From positions 62,001 through 126,000 of the forward strand of contig CAAGKM010000046.1 in the NCBI GenBank assembly GCA_900770395.1: a DNA stretch of 64,000 nucleotides, given 5' to 3'. The notes below the pieces were generated by a model. It did no database searches, had not been told where the DNA came from, and saw only the letters and a program-made list of their open reading frames with translations. Below are positions 9,268-18,752 of this stretch, piece by piece. Positions within the stretch are counted from its first letter, which is position 1; every line of letters begins with the position of its first letter. The translations under genes were made by a program, and so were the position numbers. The stretch is from an uncultured Prevotella sp. (GTDB lineage Bacteria > Bacteroidota > Bacteroidia > Bacteroidales > Bacteroidaceae).

Positions 9268-9275
9268 TAATTTTG
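9268..9275 (+). promoter_or_regulatory. -7 element of the proS promoter
   Basis: TAATTTTG followed by C matches TAnnTTTG, 33 bases before the proS start. No clear -33 TTTG is visible upstream. Confidence 0.55.
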
Positions 9276-9307
9276 CAGCGAAATTTTAGATAAATAAAGG
9301 AAAAAAC

Positions 9308-10789
9308 ATGGCAAAAGAACTGAAAGACCTGACAAAAAGGGCAGAAAATTACAGCCAGTGGTACAATGACCTTGTAACAAAAGCAGACCTCGCCGAGCAG
9401 TCGGCGGTGCGCGGATGCATGGTCATCAAGCCCTACGGCTACGCCATCTGGGAAAAGATGCAGCAGCAACTCGACAAGATGTTTAAGGAGACAGGCGCAC
9501 AGAACGCCTACTTCCCGCTTCTCATACCAAAGTCATTCCTTAGCCGCGAGGCAGAGCACGTTGAGGGTTTTGCCAAGGAATGCGCCGTTGTGACCCACTA
9601 CCGTCTGCGCGCCAAGGAAGACAAGAGCGGTGTGGAGGTTGACCCCGCAGCCAAACTTGAGGAAGAGCTCATCGTGCGCCCTACATCAGAGACTATCATC
9701 TGGAACACATATAAGAACTGGATTCACTCATGGCGTGACCTGCCACTGATGTGCAACCAATGGTGCAACGTGATGCGCTGGGAGATGCGCACACGCCCGT
9801 TCCTCCGCACAAGCGAGTTCCTCTGGCAGGAGGGTCACACAGCCCACGCCACCAAGGAAGAGGCAGAGGCAGAGGCACAGAAGATGCTCTCAGTGTATGC
9901 CAAGTTCGCTGAGGAGTGGATGGCAGTGCCAGTGCTTCAGGGAGTGAAGAGCGAGACCGAGCGTTTCGCAGGAGCACTCGACACCTACACCATTGAGGCA
10001 ATGATGCAGGACGGCAAGGCTCTGCAAAGCGGAACAAGCCACTTCCTCGGTCAAAACTTCGCAAAAGCATTCGACGTTACATATCTCACAAAGGAGAACA
10101 AACCAGAGTATGTATGGGCAACATCATGGGGAGTGTCTACACGACTCATCGGTGCGCTGATAATGACTCACAGCGACGACAACGGCTTGGTGCTTCCTCC
10201 ACGTCTCGCCCCAATTCAGGTGGTTGTAATACCTATAGGCAAGGCTGGCGAGCAGGCGCAGGCAATAGCCGACAAGCTCAATCCTATCATCGACAACCTT
10301 CGTGCGGCAGGCATCAGCGTGAAGTTTGACGACAGCGACAACAAGCGTCCTGGCTTCAAGTTTGCCGACTACGAGCTGAAAGGTGTGCCTGTACGTATAG
10401 TAATGGGAGGCCGTGACCTTGAGAACGGTACCGTTGAGATTATGCGCCGCGACACTCTTGAAAAAGAGACCGTGCCTGTGGAGGGACTTACCGAGCGCAT
10501 CATCGCACTGCTTGATGACATTCAGAAGAATATCTTCGAGAAAGCACGCAAATACCGCGACGAGCGTGTCTATGAGTGCGAGAACTACGAAGAATTTAAG
10601 GAAAAGGTTAAGGACGGCGGTTTCTTCCTCTGCCATTGGGACGGCACTGCCGAGACTGAGGCTCAGATTAAGGAAGAGACCCAGGCGACGATACGTTGCG
10701 TGCCATTTGCCTACGAGCAGACACCAGGCGTTGACATGGTGAGCGGAAAGCCAGCCAAGTGCCGTGTAATCATAGCACGAAGCTACTAA
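9308..10789 (+). CDS. proS: Prolyl-tRNA synthetase (short, archaeal/eukaryote-like type)
   Basis: A class II synthetase of 493 residues that charges tRNA-Pro. Class II motif 2 is visible as [20 protein letters not shown], and the anticodon-binding domain follows ([11 protein letters not shown] ... [19 protein letters not shown]). The protein ends in the C-terminal extension with conserved cysteines seen in this type, closing with VIIARSY. It lacks the large editing insertion of the bacterial form, as expected for Bacteroidetes. It is transcribed from its own promoter and followed by a hairpin terminator. Confidence 0.95.
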   Translation: MAKELKDLTKRAENYSQWYNDLVTKADLAEQSAVRGCMVIKPYGYAIWEKMQQQLDKMFKETGAQNAYFPLLIPKSFLSREAEHVEGFAKECAVVTHYRLRAKEDKSGVEVDPAAKLEEELIVRPTSETIIWNTYKNWIHSWRDLPLMCNQWCNVMRWEMRTRPFLRTSEFLWQEGHTAHATKEEAEAEAQKMLSVYAKFAEEWMAVPVLQGVKSETERFAGALDTYTIEAMMQDGKALQSGTSHFLGQNFAKAFDVTYLTKENKPEYVWATSWGVSTRLIGALIMTHSDDNGLVLPPRLAPIQVVVIPIGKAGEQAQAIADKLNPIIDNLRAAGISVKFDDSDNKRPGFKFADYELKGVPVRIVMGGRDLENGTVEIMRRDTLEKETVPVEGLTERIIALLDDIQKNIFEKARKYRDERVYECENYEEFKEKVKDGGFFLCHWDGTAETEAQIKEETQATIRCVPFAYEQTPGVDMVSGKPAKCRVIIARSY

Positions 10790-10798
10790 AAATATAAA

Positions 10799-10855
10799 AT
10801 CCGGTGCAGTAAGCCTATATATAAATTTAGGTGCAGCTGCCACCGGATCCTTTTA
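10799..10855 (+). terminator. Hairpin terminator after proS
   Basis: ATCCGGT-GCAG (10799-10809) pairs with CTGCCACCGGAT (10837-10848) with one bulged base. A short T-rich stretch follows. Confidence 0.6.
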
Positions 10856-10917
10856 TATTATAAATTAAGGTGTAAAAAGACCTAATATAAACAATAACAA
10901 CAATAAAAAACAAAACA

Positions 10918-11322
10918 ATGAAAATTTCTCACATTGAGCACCTCGGCATTGCCGTTCAGAGCATCGAGGAGGCTTTACCATACTTCGAGGAAGTACTTGG
11001 TTTGAAATGCTACAACATCGAAACTGTTGAGGATCAAAAAGTAAAGACCGCATTTCTGAAGTGCGGCGAGGTGAAACTGGAGCTTCTCGAGCCAACATCG
11101 CCAGAGAGCACAATCCAGAAGTGGCTCGACAAGGGCAACAAGGGTGTACACCACGTGGCATTCGCTGTTGAGGACGGTGTTGCCAACGCTTTGGCAGAGT
11201 GCGACGGCAAGGGCATCCGCCTCATCGACAAGGCTCCACGCAAGGGTGCCGAGAACCTGAACATCGCATTCCTGCATCCAAAATCAACCTGCGGTATTCT
11301 CACAGAACTTTGCGAACACTAA
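10918..11322 (+). CDS. mce: Methylmalonyl-CoA epimerase
   Basis: The 134-residue protein is of the vicinal-oxygen-chelate fold and interconverts (S)- and (R)-methylmalonyl-CoA. It contains the two-module pattern: IEHLGIAVQSIEEALPYFE at the N terminus with a metal-ligand His, and KGVHHVAFAV in the middle. FLHPKSTCGILTELCEH ends the protein with the conserved Glu. It is followed by mmdA after 50 bases, so it opens a module for propionate formation from succinate. Confidence 0.93.
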   Translation: MKISHIEHLGIAVQSIEEALPYFEEVLGLKCYNIETVEDQKVKTAFLKCGEVKLELLEPTSPESTIQKWLDKGNKGVHHVAFAVEDGVANALAECDGKGIRLIDKAPRKGAENLNIAFLHPKSTCGILTELCEH

Positions 11323-11372
11323 TAAATTTTATAACGGTAGGTAATTAGCCCCACCAAATAATTAAATTAATA

Positions 11373-12938
11373 ATGAGCAAGCAATTAGAAAAAATCAAGC
11401 AATTGATAGAGAAGCGTGAGCAAGCACGCATAGCCGGCGGCGAAAAAGCTATTGACAAGCAGCACGCACGTGGCAAGTACACAGCCCGTGAGCGTATAGC
11501 CATGCTGGTGGACGAGGGCAGTTTCGAGGAGTTCGACATGTTCAAGCTCCATCGCTGCACCAACTTCGGAATGGAGAAGAAACAGTTCCTCGGCGACGGT
11601 GTGGTTACCGGTAGCGCAACTATCGACGGCCGTCTGGTATACATCTTCGCACAGGACTTCACCGTAAACGGCGGCTCTCTGTCGGAGACTATGGCACAGA
11701 AAATCTGCAAGGTGATGGATCAGGCTATGAAGATGGGCGCACCATGTATCGGCATCAACGACTCGGGCGGCGCACGCATTCAGGAGGGTATCAACGCCTT
11801 GGCTGGTTATGCTGAGATTTTCGAGCGTAATATCCTCGCTTCTGGTGTTATCCCGCAGATCAGCGGTATCTTCGGTCCTTGCGCCGGCGGTGCTGTTTAC
11901 TCACCCGCACTTACCGACTTCACCCTGATGATGGAGAACACATCATACATGTTCCTCACCGGACCAAAGGTGGTGAAGACCGTTACAGGCGAGGATGTAG
12001 ACCAGGAGAACCTCGGTGGCGCAAGCGTTCACTCAACCAAGAGTGGTGTGACACACTTCACTGCATCTACAGAGGAAGAGGGTCTGCAGATGATCCGCAC
12101 ACTGCTGAGCTACATACCGTCGAACAACATGGAGACAGCTCCGCGCAAGCAGTGTGATGACCCAGTTGACCGTCTCTCTGACCTGCTCAACGAGATTATA
12201 CCGGAGAATCCGAACGAGGCTTACGACATGTATAAAGTTATCGGTTCGATTGTTGACGACGGTGAGTTCTTTGAGGTTCAGCCTAAGTTTGCGCGCAACA
12301 TCATCGTTGGTTTTGCACGCTTCAACGGTCAGAGTGTAGGTATCGTTGCCAACCAGCCTTCATGCTATGCAGGTGTGCTCGACGTAAACGCCAGCCGCAA
12401 GGGTGCTCGCTTCGTTCGTTTCTGCGACGCATTCAACATTCCAATCGTATCACTCGTTGACGTGCCTGGATTCCTGCCTGGCACAGGTCAGGAATACAAC
12501 GCTGTAATTCTGCACGGAGCAAAACTGCTCTATGCCTACGGTGAGGCTACTGTGCCTAAGGTAACAGTAACTCTGCGTAAGAGCTACGGCGGTAGCCACA
12601 TCGTGATGGGCTGCAAGCAACTGCGCACCGACATCAACTATGCATGGCCGTCAGCCGAGATTGCCGTGATGGGTGCAAGTGGCGCCGTTGCCGTGCTCTC
12701 AGCTAAAGAGGCAAAGGCAAAGAAAGAGACAGGCGAGGATGTTAAAGCATTCCTGCAGGAGAAGGAAGACGAGTACACAGAGTTGTTCGCCAATCCATAT
12801 CAGGCAGCCAAGTATGGCTACATCGACGATGTGATTGAGCCGCGCAACACCCGTTTCCGCATCTGCCGCGCACTGGCACAGCTTGAGACAAAGCGTGAGA
12901 GCCTGCCAGCCAAGAAGCACGGCAACATACCTATGTAA
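11373..12938 (+). CDS. mmdA: Methylmalonyl-CoA decarboxylase / propionyl-CoA carboxylase carboxyltransferase subunit
   Basis: This 521-residue carboxyltransferase has the two crotonase-fold halves of the biotin-dependent family. The N-terminal half includes [14 protein letters not shown] and [13 protein letters not shown] (oxyanion-hole glycines). The C-terminal half includes [15 protein letters not shown] and [11 protein letters not shown]. It transfers the carboxyl group between methylmalonyl-CoA and the biotin on the carrier protein encoded just downstream. Whether the complex runs as a sodium-pumping decarboxylase or as a carboxylase cannot be decided here, because neither a beta-pump subunit nor a biotin carboxylase is present in the module. 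Confidence 0.93.
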   Translation: MSKQLEKIKQLIEKREQARIAGGEKAIDKQHARGKYTARERIAMLVDEGSFEEFDMFKLHRCTNFGMEKKQFLGDGVVTGSATIDGRLVYIFAQDFTVNGGSLSETMAQKICKVMDQAMKMGAPCIGINDSGGARIQEGINALAGYAEIFERNILASGVIPQISGIFGPCAGGAVYSPALTDFTLMMENTSYMFLTGPKVVKTVTGEDVDQENLGGASVHSTKSGVTHFTASTEEEGLQMIRTLLSYIPSNNMETAPRKQCDDPVDRLSDLLNEIIPENPNEAYDMYKVIGSIVDDGEFFEVQPKFARNIIVGFARFNGQSVGIVANQPSCYAGVLDVNASRKGARFVRFCDAFNIPIVSLVDVPGFLPGTGQEYNAVILHGAKLLYAYGEATVPKVTVTLRKSYGGSHIVMGCKQLRTDINYAWPSAEIAVMGASGAVAVLSAKEAKAKKETGEDVKAFLQEKEDEYTELFANPYQAAKYGYIDDVIEPRNTRFRICRALAQLETKRESLPAKKHGNIPM

Positions 12939-12948
12939 TTTTAAATTT

Positions 12949-13104
12949 ATGACAGAAGACAAGAATGTGTATGCCGCCATTGCAATGGCAATACACGAGT
13001 ATAAGGATAACAACAGGCACGACAGAGAGTCGGGCAAGATAACAATTGCCAACAAAGACTCAGAGTGGAACAGCCACTCTCAGACAATGACAGTCCGCCC
13101 GTAA
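12949..13104 (+). CDS. Small subunit-like protein of the decarboxylase module
   Basis: A 51-residue ORF between mmdA and the biotin carrier, 10 bases after mmdA and 28 before the next start. It begins MTEDKNVYAAIAMAIHEYKD and ends in a WNSHSQTMTVRP tail. The pattern (AAIAMAI helix, then a short I-T-I strand and a W-S tail) resembles the soluble C-terminal end of OadG/MmdD gamma/delta subunits, without the N-terminal membrane helix. In Veillonella a separate small epsilon subunit matches the same region of MmdD, so an epsilon-like stabilising role is a reasonable inference. Spacing in an intact operon supports that it is a real gene. Confidence 0.7.
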   Translation: MTEDKNVYAAIAMAIHEYKDNNRHDRESGKITIANKDSEWNSHSQTMTVRP

Positions 13105-13132
13105 ATATAAACATAAATTAGGCAACACTATT

Positions 13133-13570
13133 ATGAAAGAGTATAAGTATACCATCAACGGGAAAAAGTATGAGGTGACAATCGGTGAGATTACCGGCGA
13201 CATCGCAACAGTGACTGTAAACGGTGAAGAGTATAAAGTGGCTATGGAGCCTGAGCAGACTGAGGAAAAGATAGTGGTGACACCACCGAAACCAGCTGCT
13301 CCATCAGCAGCGCAGATTGAGGCTCAGAATGAGCGTCAGGCAGCTATTGCCCGTCTGCGCCGCAGCGTTGTGGCTCCTCTGCCTGGTACAATCGTTGATG
13401 TCAACGTAAAGGTTGGCGACGAGGTGAAGTCGGGAGACGTGGTGGTGACATTGGAAGCAATGAAAATGGACAACCATCTCCAGACAGAGCTTACAGGCAC
13501 AGTGACAGAAGTGTGCTGCGAGCCTGGTCAAAGCGTAATGGAAGGCGACGTGCTTGTCGTTATTGGTTAA
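13133..13570 (+). CDS. mmdC: Biotin carboxyl carrier protein of the decarboxylase
   Basis: The 145-residue protein has an N-terminal segment (YTINGKKYEVTIGE), a Pro/Ala-rich linker at about residues 50-75, and a C-terminal biotinyl domain with the modification motif EAMKM (Lys111). It carries the carboxyl group for the mmdA carboxyltransferase. It is the last gene of the mce-mmdA-small subunit operon, and a strong terminator follows at once. Confidence 0.9.
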   Translation: MKEYKYTINGKKYEVTIGEITGDIATVTVNGEEYKVAMEPEQTEEKIVVTPPKPAAPSAAQIEAQNERQAAIARLRRSVVAPLPGTIVDVNVKVGDEVKSGDVVVTLEAMKMDNHLQTELTGTVTEVCCEPGQSVMEGDVLVVIG

Positions 13571-13571
13571 T

Positions 13572-13610
13572 AAAAAAATGGAGTGAGATTTTTCTCACTC
13601 CATTTTTTTG
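13572..13610 (+). terminator. Strong bidirectional terminator
   Basis: ATGGAGTGAGA (13579-13589) and TCTCACTCCAT are a perfect inverted repeat around a T-rich loop. A runs lie on the left and seven Ts on the right, so it can stop both the mmd operon and the converging panD transcript. Confidence 0.88.
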
Positions 13611-13641
13611 ATTATTTTGTAGTATTTATAAGATTGTAAGA

Positions 13642-13989
13642 CTACCTTACCACCCTATTCTCTCTCGGAAAAACCACATACGGCTTGAATGTCTTTGCCT
13701 CCTCAAAATCCATCAAGGCGTATGATATTATTATCACAGTGTCACCCACCTGCACTTTGCGCGCCGCCGCACCGTTGAGGCAGATACAGCCGCTGCCACG
13801 CTCACCCTTGATGATATAAGTCTCAAAACGCTCGCCATTGTTGTTGTCTACAATCTGCACTTTCTCGCCCGCAATCATGTTTGCGGCATCCATCAGGTCC
13901 TCGTCAATCGTGATGCTGCCCATGTAATTGAGATTTGCCTCTGTCACCTTTACGCAGTGCAGCTTCGACTTCATTACTTCTATTAACAT
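13642..13989 (-). CDS. panD: Aspartate 1-decarboxylase proenzyme
   Basis: The 115-residue pyruvoyl enzyme makes beta-alanine for pantothenate. The self-cleavage site is the Gly24-Ser25 bond in [10 protein letters not shown]; Ser25 becomes the pyruvoyl group. [14 protein letters not shown] at the N terminus, the NGAAA segment in the middle and IISYA near the C terminus match the family. It lies 47 bases downstream of panC on the same strand and is surely co-transcribed. Confidence 0.95.
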   Translation of the reverse strand: MLIEVMKSKLHCVKVTEANLNYMGSITIDEDLMDAANMIAGEKVQIVDNNNGERFETYIIKGERGSGCICLNGAAARKVQVGDTVIIISYALMDFEEAKTFKPYVVFPRENRVVR

Positions 13990-14036
13990 TACTCTTTTTC
14001 TTTGTATGTTATGTCTTTGAAATTTTGAAATGGGAA

Positions 14037-14882
14037 TTAGAATCTTATATGGTCAATGAGACGTATCGGTGTCTTGCCGCAATACACCGTGATGCATCCC
14101 ACGGCATAGCGCGCATCGCTCCAGTCATTGATATCGAGCAGAGTGTCACCGTCTACAATCGAGAAATACTCCACGTCAAGTCCGTCAACATTGTTTATTT
14201 GGCTCACCACCATGTCGTGAGTATCCTTCACTGTATGGTTGCGCGCATATTCCTTACCATCTTTCAGCGCCTTGTAAATAGCCGGGGCAATACTTCTCTC
14301 ATCAGGAGCGAGCAGAGTGTTGCGGCTTGAGCGGGCAAGCCCGTCAGAATCGCGCACGATTTCACACTCCACAATCTCCACAGGCAGTTGCAAATAACGA
14401 ACCATTGCCTTCACCACAGCAATCTGCTGCCAGTCCTTCTCGCCGAAATACGCCTTATCAGGACGCACGATATAAAACAGACGGCTCACCACCTGACACA
14501 CTCCATTGAAATGTCCAGGACGGTGCGCGCCCTCCATCACTGTGCTCACAGGAGGAAATTCAAACTGCCGGTTATCAGGTGTGGGATACATCTCCTCCAC
14601 CGTAGGCGCAAGCACATAGTCAGCTCCACAGTCCTCAAGCAATGCGCAGTCGGCATCAAGCGTACGGGGATAATTGGCAAGGTCCGACTTGTCGTTAAAC
14701 TGTGTGGGATTTACAAACACCGACACCACAGTAACATCATTTTCCCTCACACTGCGTCGCACTAAAGAAGCGTGCCCCTCATGCAGCGCCCCCATTGTAG
14801 GCACAAGTCCAACCGTCTTGTCCTCTTTGCGCTCTCCGAAAAGAGCATTCTGCAAATCGACTATCTTATTAAAAACTTTCAT
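14037..14882 (-). CDS. panC: Pantothenate synthetase
   Basis: The 281-residue enzyme joins pantoate and beta-alanine with ATP. Diagnostic segments are [15 protein letters not shown] with the HxGH nucleotide-binding motif at residues 34-37, VFVNPTQF, the FGEKDWQQ segment, and [12 protein letters not shown] (KMSKS equivalent). It is the first gene of the panC-panD pair. Confidence 0.95.
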   Translation of the reverse strand: MKVFNKIVDLQNALFGERKEDKTVGLVPTMGALHEGHASLVRRSVRENDVTVVSVFVNPTQFNDKSDLANYPRTLDADCALLEDCGADYVLAPTVEEMYPTPDNRQFEFPPVSTVMEGAHRPGHFNGVCQVVSRLFYIVRPDKAYFGEKDWQQIAVVKAMVRYLQLPVEIVECEIVRDSDGLARSSRNTLLAPDERSIAPAIYKALKDGKEYARNHTVKDTHDMVVSQINNVDGLDVEYFSIVDGDTLLDINDWSDARYAVGCITVYCGKTPIRLIDHIRF

Positions 14883-15066
14883 TGCTGTTTTGTAATCCTA
14901 AATATAAATCCACAATTACTGCATTTAATTCAAATAATGCAGAATTTGGGTGCAAAATAACTACATTTTTTGCAAACAAGCAAGGAAAAACACTAAAAAA
15001 TTGCCAAATAAGGTGCAAAAAACACTAAAAAAGCCATTTAATTGCCGAAATGTGAAAAAAAAATCG

Positions 15067-15074
15067 TAACTTTG
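15067..15074 (+). promoter_or_regulatory. -7 element of the GT5/DUF4270 operon promoter
   Basis: TAACTTTG followed by C matches TAnnTTTG, 24 bases before the start codon at 15099. Confidence 0.6.
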
Positions 15075-15098
15075 CATAGAAATTTAAAGTATTACACA

Positions 15099-15917
15099 AT
15101 GACAAAAAAGGTATTATTCATTAATCAAGAGATTATTCCATACGTACCCGAGACAGAACTTTCTGTTATGGGAAAGAAAGTTCCGCAGGCAATTATTGAC
15201 AAAGGATGGGAAATCCGCACATTCATGCCTAAATGGGGCAACATAAATGAGCGCCGCGGACAATTGCACGAGGTTATCCGCCTGTCGGGAATGAATCTCA
15301 TCATTGATGATACCGACCACCCGCTTATCATCAAGGTGGCAACAATACCTCAGACACGCATTCAGGTGTACTTCATCGACAACGACGATTATTTTGCAAA
15401 GCGCAAGATGACAACCGATGAGAATGGTGTGGAATATGCCGACAACGGAGAGCGTGCCGTATTCTTCGCACGTGGAGTGCTGGAGACGGTAAAGAAACTG
15501 CGCTGGATACCAGACGTTATTCACTGTCAGGGATGGATGAGCGCCGTAATACCTTTCTACATCAAAACCGCATATGCCGATGAGCCGTCATTTGCAAACA
15601 CAAAAGTGGTGACATCGCTTCTTGGAACAAAATTCGACAACAATCTTGCCGATAACTTTAAGCGCTGTATTGAGCACAGGGATGCTACACTCGACAAGCT
15701 GGAGGCATATCCCGAGTCGTTCGACTGCAACACACTTGCAAAGTTTGCCATAGACTACAGCGACGGAGTGATTGACGCCAACGAGGCTGTAAGTGACGAG
15801 CTCAGAAAATATGCCGCAGAGAGACTGGGTGACAAGTTCATCACCTGCCACGACGACAACATCCAAGAAGAATACAATGCTCTATACAATGCCCTCACAG
15901 AGAACAATGAGCAATAA
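15099..15917 (+). CDS. Glycogen/starch synthase N-terminal domain protein (GT5-like)
   Basis: I chose the ATG at 15099, just after the promoter, rather than the upstream in-frame codon at 15042 (272 residues). The protein resembles the N-terminal Rossmann domain of GT5 glycogen synthase: KKVLFINQEIIPYVPETELS, VYFIDNDDYF, the DNGERAVFFARGVLET helix and PDVIHCQGWMSAVIP. Full-length GlgA is about 480-550 residues with a second GT-B domain holding the ADP-glucose site; that domain is absent. Bacteroidales carry this short form next to panC and a DUF4270 gene, so it is probably a normal family variant, but its catalytic ability is uncertain. Confidence 0.75.
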   Translation: MTKKVLFINQEIIPYVPETELSVMGKKVPQAIIDKGWEIRTFMPKWGNINERRGQLHEVIRLSGMNLIIDDTDHPLIIKVATIPQTRIQVYFIDNDDYFAKRKMTTDENGVEYADNGERAVFFARGVLETVKKLRWIPDVIHCQGWMSAVIPFYIKTAYADEPSFANTKVVTSLLGTKFDNNLADNFKRCIEHRDATLDKLEAYPESFDCNTLAKFAIDYSDGVIDANEAVSDELRKYAAERLGDKFITCHDDNIQEEYNALYNALTENNEQ

Positions 15918-15955
15918 ACAGCTTTTAGAAACTATAACATTAGACAAAGAATATG

Positions 15956-15989
15956 AATATGTCAGTATGTACACACATGCTGACATATT
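15956..15989 (+). terminator. Hairpin between the GT5-like and DUF4270 genes
   Basis: AATATGTCAG (15956-15965) pairs with CTGACATATT (15980-15989). No T-tract follows, so it may be an attenuator or processing hairpin rather than a full terminator. Confidence 0.4.
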
Positions 15990-16014
15990 TCAACAAAATA
16001 CAAAAAAATAAACT

Positions 16015-17478
16015 ATGGATACAAGGATAACAATGATTGCCGCAGCTGTGGCGCTGGCAACTTTCACAGCATGTGATGAAACCACCGACACACTCGGAAA
16101 CTCGCTCAGCACCGATGCCGATAAATTTGCGATTACAACCGACACATTCAATGTGAGTACATCCTCGATAGCGGTAGATGCCGTTTTAACATCGGGCAAC
16201 AATATCTATCTCGGGAAAATACGTGACACCGAGACAAACACTGACGTTACCGGACATTTTGCCACCAACATGTACACCAACCGCCCATTCGACGGCATAA
16301 GCATGGTGCTTGACAAAGACAGCATTGTGTCAAAAGACAAAAACGGGAACATTGAGGCTATATCGGCAAACATGACCATATTCTTTGAGGAAATCAACGG
16401 TGACTCGCTCGCACCGATGCAACTCACTGTTCATGAGCTTGCACAGCCACTCAACGAGACAAGAACATACTATTCAAACTTCAATCCTGAGCAGGAGAAT
16501 ATGCTCAGAAATGACAACGGTAACGAACTGGTCAAGAAGTTCAACTTCACCCCACTCGACCTCAACCTCAGCGACAGTCTTCGCAACGAGATTGTGTCAG
16601 GAAATTCCTACGCATATATCAGCATTCCGCTCACAAATGAATACCGCGACAAAAACGGCAATACCTACAACAACTATGGCACATACCTGCTGCGCCAGGC
16701 CATGGAGCATCCGGAATATGCCAACAGTATATATGACTTCAGCCACAACGTGTGTCCTGGATTCTACATCAAGTCAACCAACGGACTGGGCGCCATGATG
16801 AAAATACGCTCCGTTCAGGTACAGGCAATCTATAAGGGCATTGTAAACAAAGAAGAAATCAATGCCGCATACTATGTGTCGAGCACTGACGATGTGGCCC
16901 ACACCGTGAACATCGAAAACGACCGCTCATCAATAGAAGATTTGGCGCAGGACAACTCCTGCACTTATCTCAAGACTCCTGCAGGCATCTTCACAGAGGT
17001 TACGCTGCCTGTTGACGAGATTACGCTCGGACATGAGAACGACACAATCAGCTCAGCAAAGATTATGTTTCGCCACTATAATGCGAAGACTGACAATGCA
17101 CTCTCTGCACCAACCGAGCTGCTTATCATGCCAAAAGACAGCATAAACAGCTTCTTTGAGCATAAAAATGTAACCGATTACAAAACATCATTCCTTGCCA
17201 CATACAGCAGCACTACAAACTCATACACATTCAACAACATTGCAAACCTGATCACAGCGATGAAGGCGGCAAAGAAAAGCGGCAGGGCTACAGAAAACTG
17301 GAACAAGGCGGTACTTGTGCCGGTTACGATTGAATACACCGAAGCCACCAATTACCAGAGTGCACGCATGATTGGCATCAACAACTGTCTCGCTCTCACA
17401 AGCGCAAAGCTCGTAAAAGGCACAGAAACCGACAGCCCAATAAAAATAAGCGTAATATATAATAAGGTGAAACGGTAG
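16015..17478 (+). CDS. DUF4270 lipoprotein
   Basis: This 487-residue protein starts with a lipoprotein signal ending FTAC (Cys at about residue 20) and the typical DUF4270 opening DETTDTLGNS. It has long beta-rich segments (VLDKDSIVSKDKNG, SYAYISIPLTNEY) and ends SPIKISVIYNKVKR. DUF4270 proteins are Bacteroidetes surface lipoproteins of unknown function. The gene follows the GT5-like gene by 97 bases in the conserved panC-GT5-DUF4270 neighbourhood. Confidence 0.85.
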   Translation: MDTRITMIAAAVALATFTACDETTDTLGNSLSTDADKFAITTDTFNVSTSSIAVDAVLTSGNNIYLGKIRDTETNTDVTGHFATNMYTNRPFDGISMVLDKDSIVSKDKNGNIEAISANMTIFFEEINGDSLAPMQLTVHELAQPLNETRTYYSNFNPEQENMLRNDNGNELVKKFNFTPLDLNLSDSLRNEIVSGNSYAYISIPLTNEYRDKNGNTYNNYGTYLLRQAMEHPEYANSIYDFSHNVCPGFYIKSTNGLGAMMKIRSVQVQAIYKGIVNKEEINAAYYVSSTDDVAHTVNIENDRSSIEDLAQDNSCTYLKTPAGIFTEVTLPVDEITLGHENDTISSAKIMFRHYNAKTDNALSAPTELLIMPKDSINSFFEHKNVTDYKTSFLATYSSTTNSYTFNNIANLITAMKAAKKSGRATENWNKAVLVPVTIEYTEATNYQSARMIGINNCLALTSAKLVKGTETDSPIKISVIYNKVKR

Positions 17479-17483
17479 TTGTC

Positions 17484-17615
17484 ATGGCTGACGGATTTCT
17501 GGAAAGCCATCACGAGGAATATGAGCGCCGCAAACAGGCTTGGCTGCGCAAGAAGAAACACCTTGCACCAATGAAGCCACGGCAGATAGAGCGGCCCGAT
17601 GACGAGGCGCTGTAA
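17484..17615 (+). CDS. Small conserved charged protein
   Basis: A 43-residue ORF starting five bases after the DUF4270 stop: MADGFLESHHEEYERRKQAW followed by a Lys/Arg-rich tail. It is recognisable as a small Bacteroidales protein usually found as a conserved hypothetical; no function is known to me. Tight spacing and the neighbouring 126-residue gene 19 bases downstream support expression. Confidence 0.65.
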   Translation: MADGFLESHHEEYERRKQAWLRKKKHLAPMKPRQIERPDDEAL

Positions 17616-17634
17616 TAGTGAACACTAAAAAAGT

Positions 17635-18015
17635 ATGGGAAGAAACAAGTTTTCACAACATGAGATAGATATCATAGGCATGCTACTGCGCCGCAAGAAT
17701 GCGGGGACACGCTTTCAGCAGAAGATGATAAGACACCAGCTGAGGGTGAACTTCGAGTTCAACATATCAGACTTCAACGTTCAGGGTAAAGCATTCGGTG
17801 AAGAGGAGCTGCATGCAGCTATCAATCGTGGTGCAATACATATACTCGACGATGCAACCATTGCGGCAATGAAGGCAAAACGCGCTGCCAACCGAGCCAA
17901 GGACACTATGAAAATAACTGCCGACAACACATCAGAAAACAATCACGCAATGGCGGCGGCAATGGCAACATGGACTGATGAGCAGTGGGAGAAGTTTGCT
18001 ATGGAACAGAAATAG
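17635..18015 (+). CDS. Conserved hypothetical protein
   Basis: A 126-residue soluble, basic protein with no signal peptide. The first 75 residues (MGRNKFSQHEIDIIGMLLRR, RFQQKMIRHQLR, FNISDFNVQGKAFGEEEL) look like a compact helical domain conserved in Bacteroidales. The rest is an Ala/Lys-rich tail ending WTDEQWEKFAMEQK. The many Lys/Arg residues hint at nucleic-acid contact, but that is only a guess. It is the last gene of the run that begins at 15099. Confidence 0.7.
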   Translation: MGRNKFSQHEIDIIGMLLRRKNAGTRFQQKMIRHQLRVNFEFNISDFNVQGKAFGEEELHAAINRGAIHILDDATIAAMKAKRAANRAKDTMKITADNTSENNHAMAAAMATWTDEQWEKFAMEQK

Positions 18016-18059
18016 CAAAGGATACTTTTTTAACTAAAATACAACGGAACAAATTGTAA

Positions 18060-18722
18060 TCATTTCACTTTCTGATACCACTCGCGAAGCAAGCCGGCGG
18101 CAACTCCGTGCTTTTGCATGTCATCGAGTGCAGCATGCGCCTCATCTCTACGGCCAAGAGTGATAAGCAGCTCAACACGTGAGATCTGATAGCCCGTGTC
18201 AGACGGATTACGACTGATTGCCTGCTCCCAATCATAAAGAGCAACCTCTGCGAGATTGTTTGCCTGCTCATAAACAGCACGGGCGGCATAAGCCGATGCA
18301 CTGTCGGGAAACTGCTGCACAATGCGGTTGTACATATCAAAGGCATCACGCTTCTTACCCATTTTATCATATAAGTATGCCAAACCGAGCTGCGTCTCAA
18401 AATGCTTTGGAACAATCTTAAGCACATCCTCATAGTCACTTTTTGCCCAGTCGTAATGGCGCAGTTTGGTGTGAGCGTATGCACGGAAATAACGCGCCGT
18501 AAGATTGTTCTCATCAATCTCAAGCACTTTGCCGTATTTCTCTATGGCATAGTCCCACTGCTGTTTTTCAAGATTTACAGCAGCCTGTTTCAGCAGAGTA
18601 TCACATAATTGGATATTGTCAAGCTTCGACTCAGCATCAAAAAAATGCTCTGCCGACTGACAATAAGAGCCAATCGTACAGAGCATCATTGATATTATGA
18701 CAAGCGTCTTACGCATCATCAT
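18060..18722 (-). CDS. Exported tetratricopeptide-repeat protein
   Basis: The 220-residue protein has a signal peptide (MMMRKTLVIISMMLCTIGSYCQS) followed by about four TPR units, for example QQWDYAIEKYGKVLEIDENN, YDWAKSDYEDVLKIVPKH and GKKRDAFDMYNRIVQQFPDS. TPR proteins act as docking scaffolds; the partner is unknown. It lies 30 bases downstream of leuB on the same strand, so it may be read from the leu operon. Confidence 0.82.
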   Translation of the reverse strand: MMMRKTLVIISMMLCTIGSYCQSAEHFFDAESKLDNIQLCDTLLKQAAVNLEKQQWDYAIEKYGKVLEIDENNLTARYFRAYAHTKLRHYDWAKSDYEDVLKIVPKHFETQLGLAYLYDKMGKKRDAFDMYNRIVQQFPDSASAYAARAVYEQANNLAEVALYDWEQAISRNPSDTGYQISRVELLITLGRRDEAHAALDDMQKHGVAAGLLREWYQKVK

Positions 18723-18752
18723 TCAAATTTTATTTATATAAAGAAGTATGGC

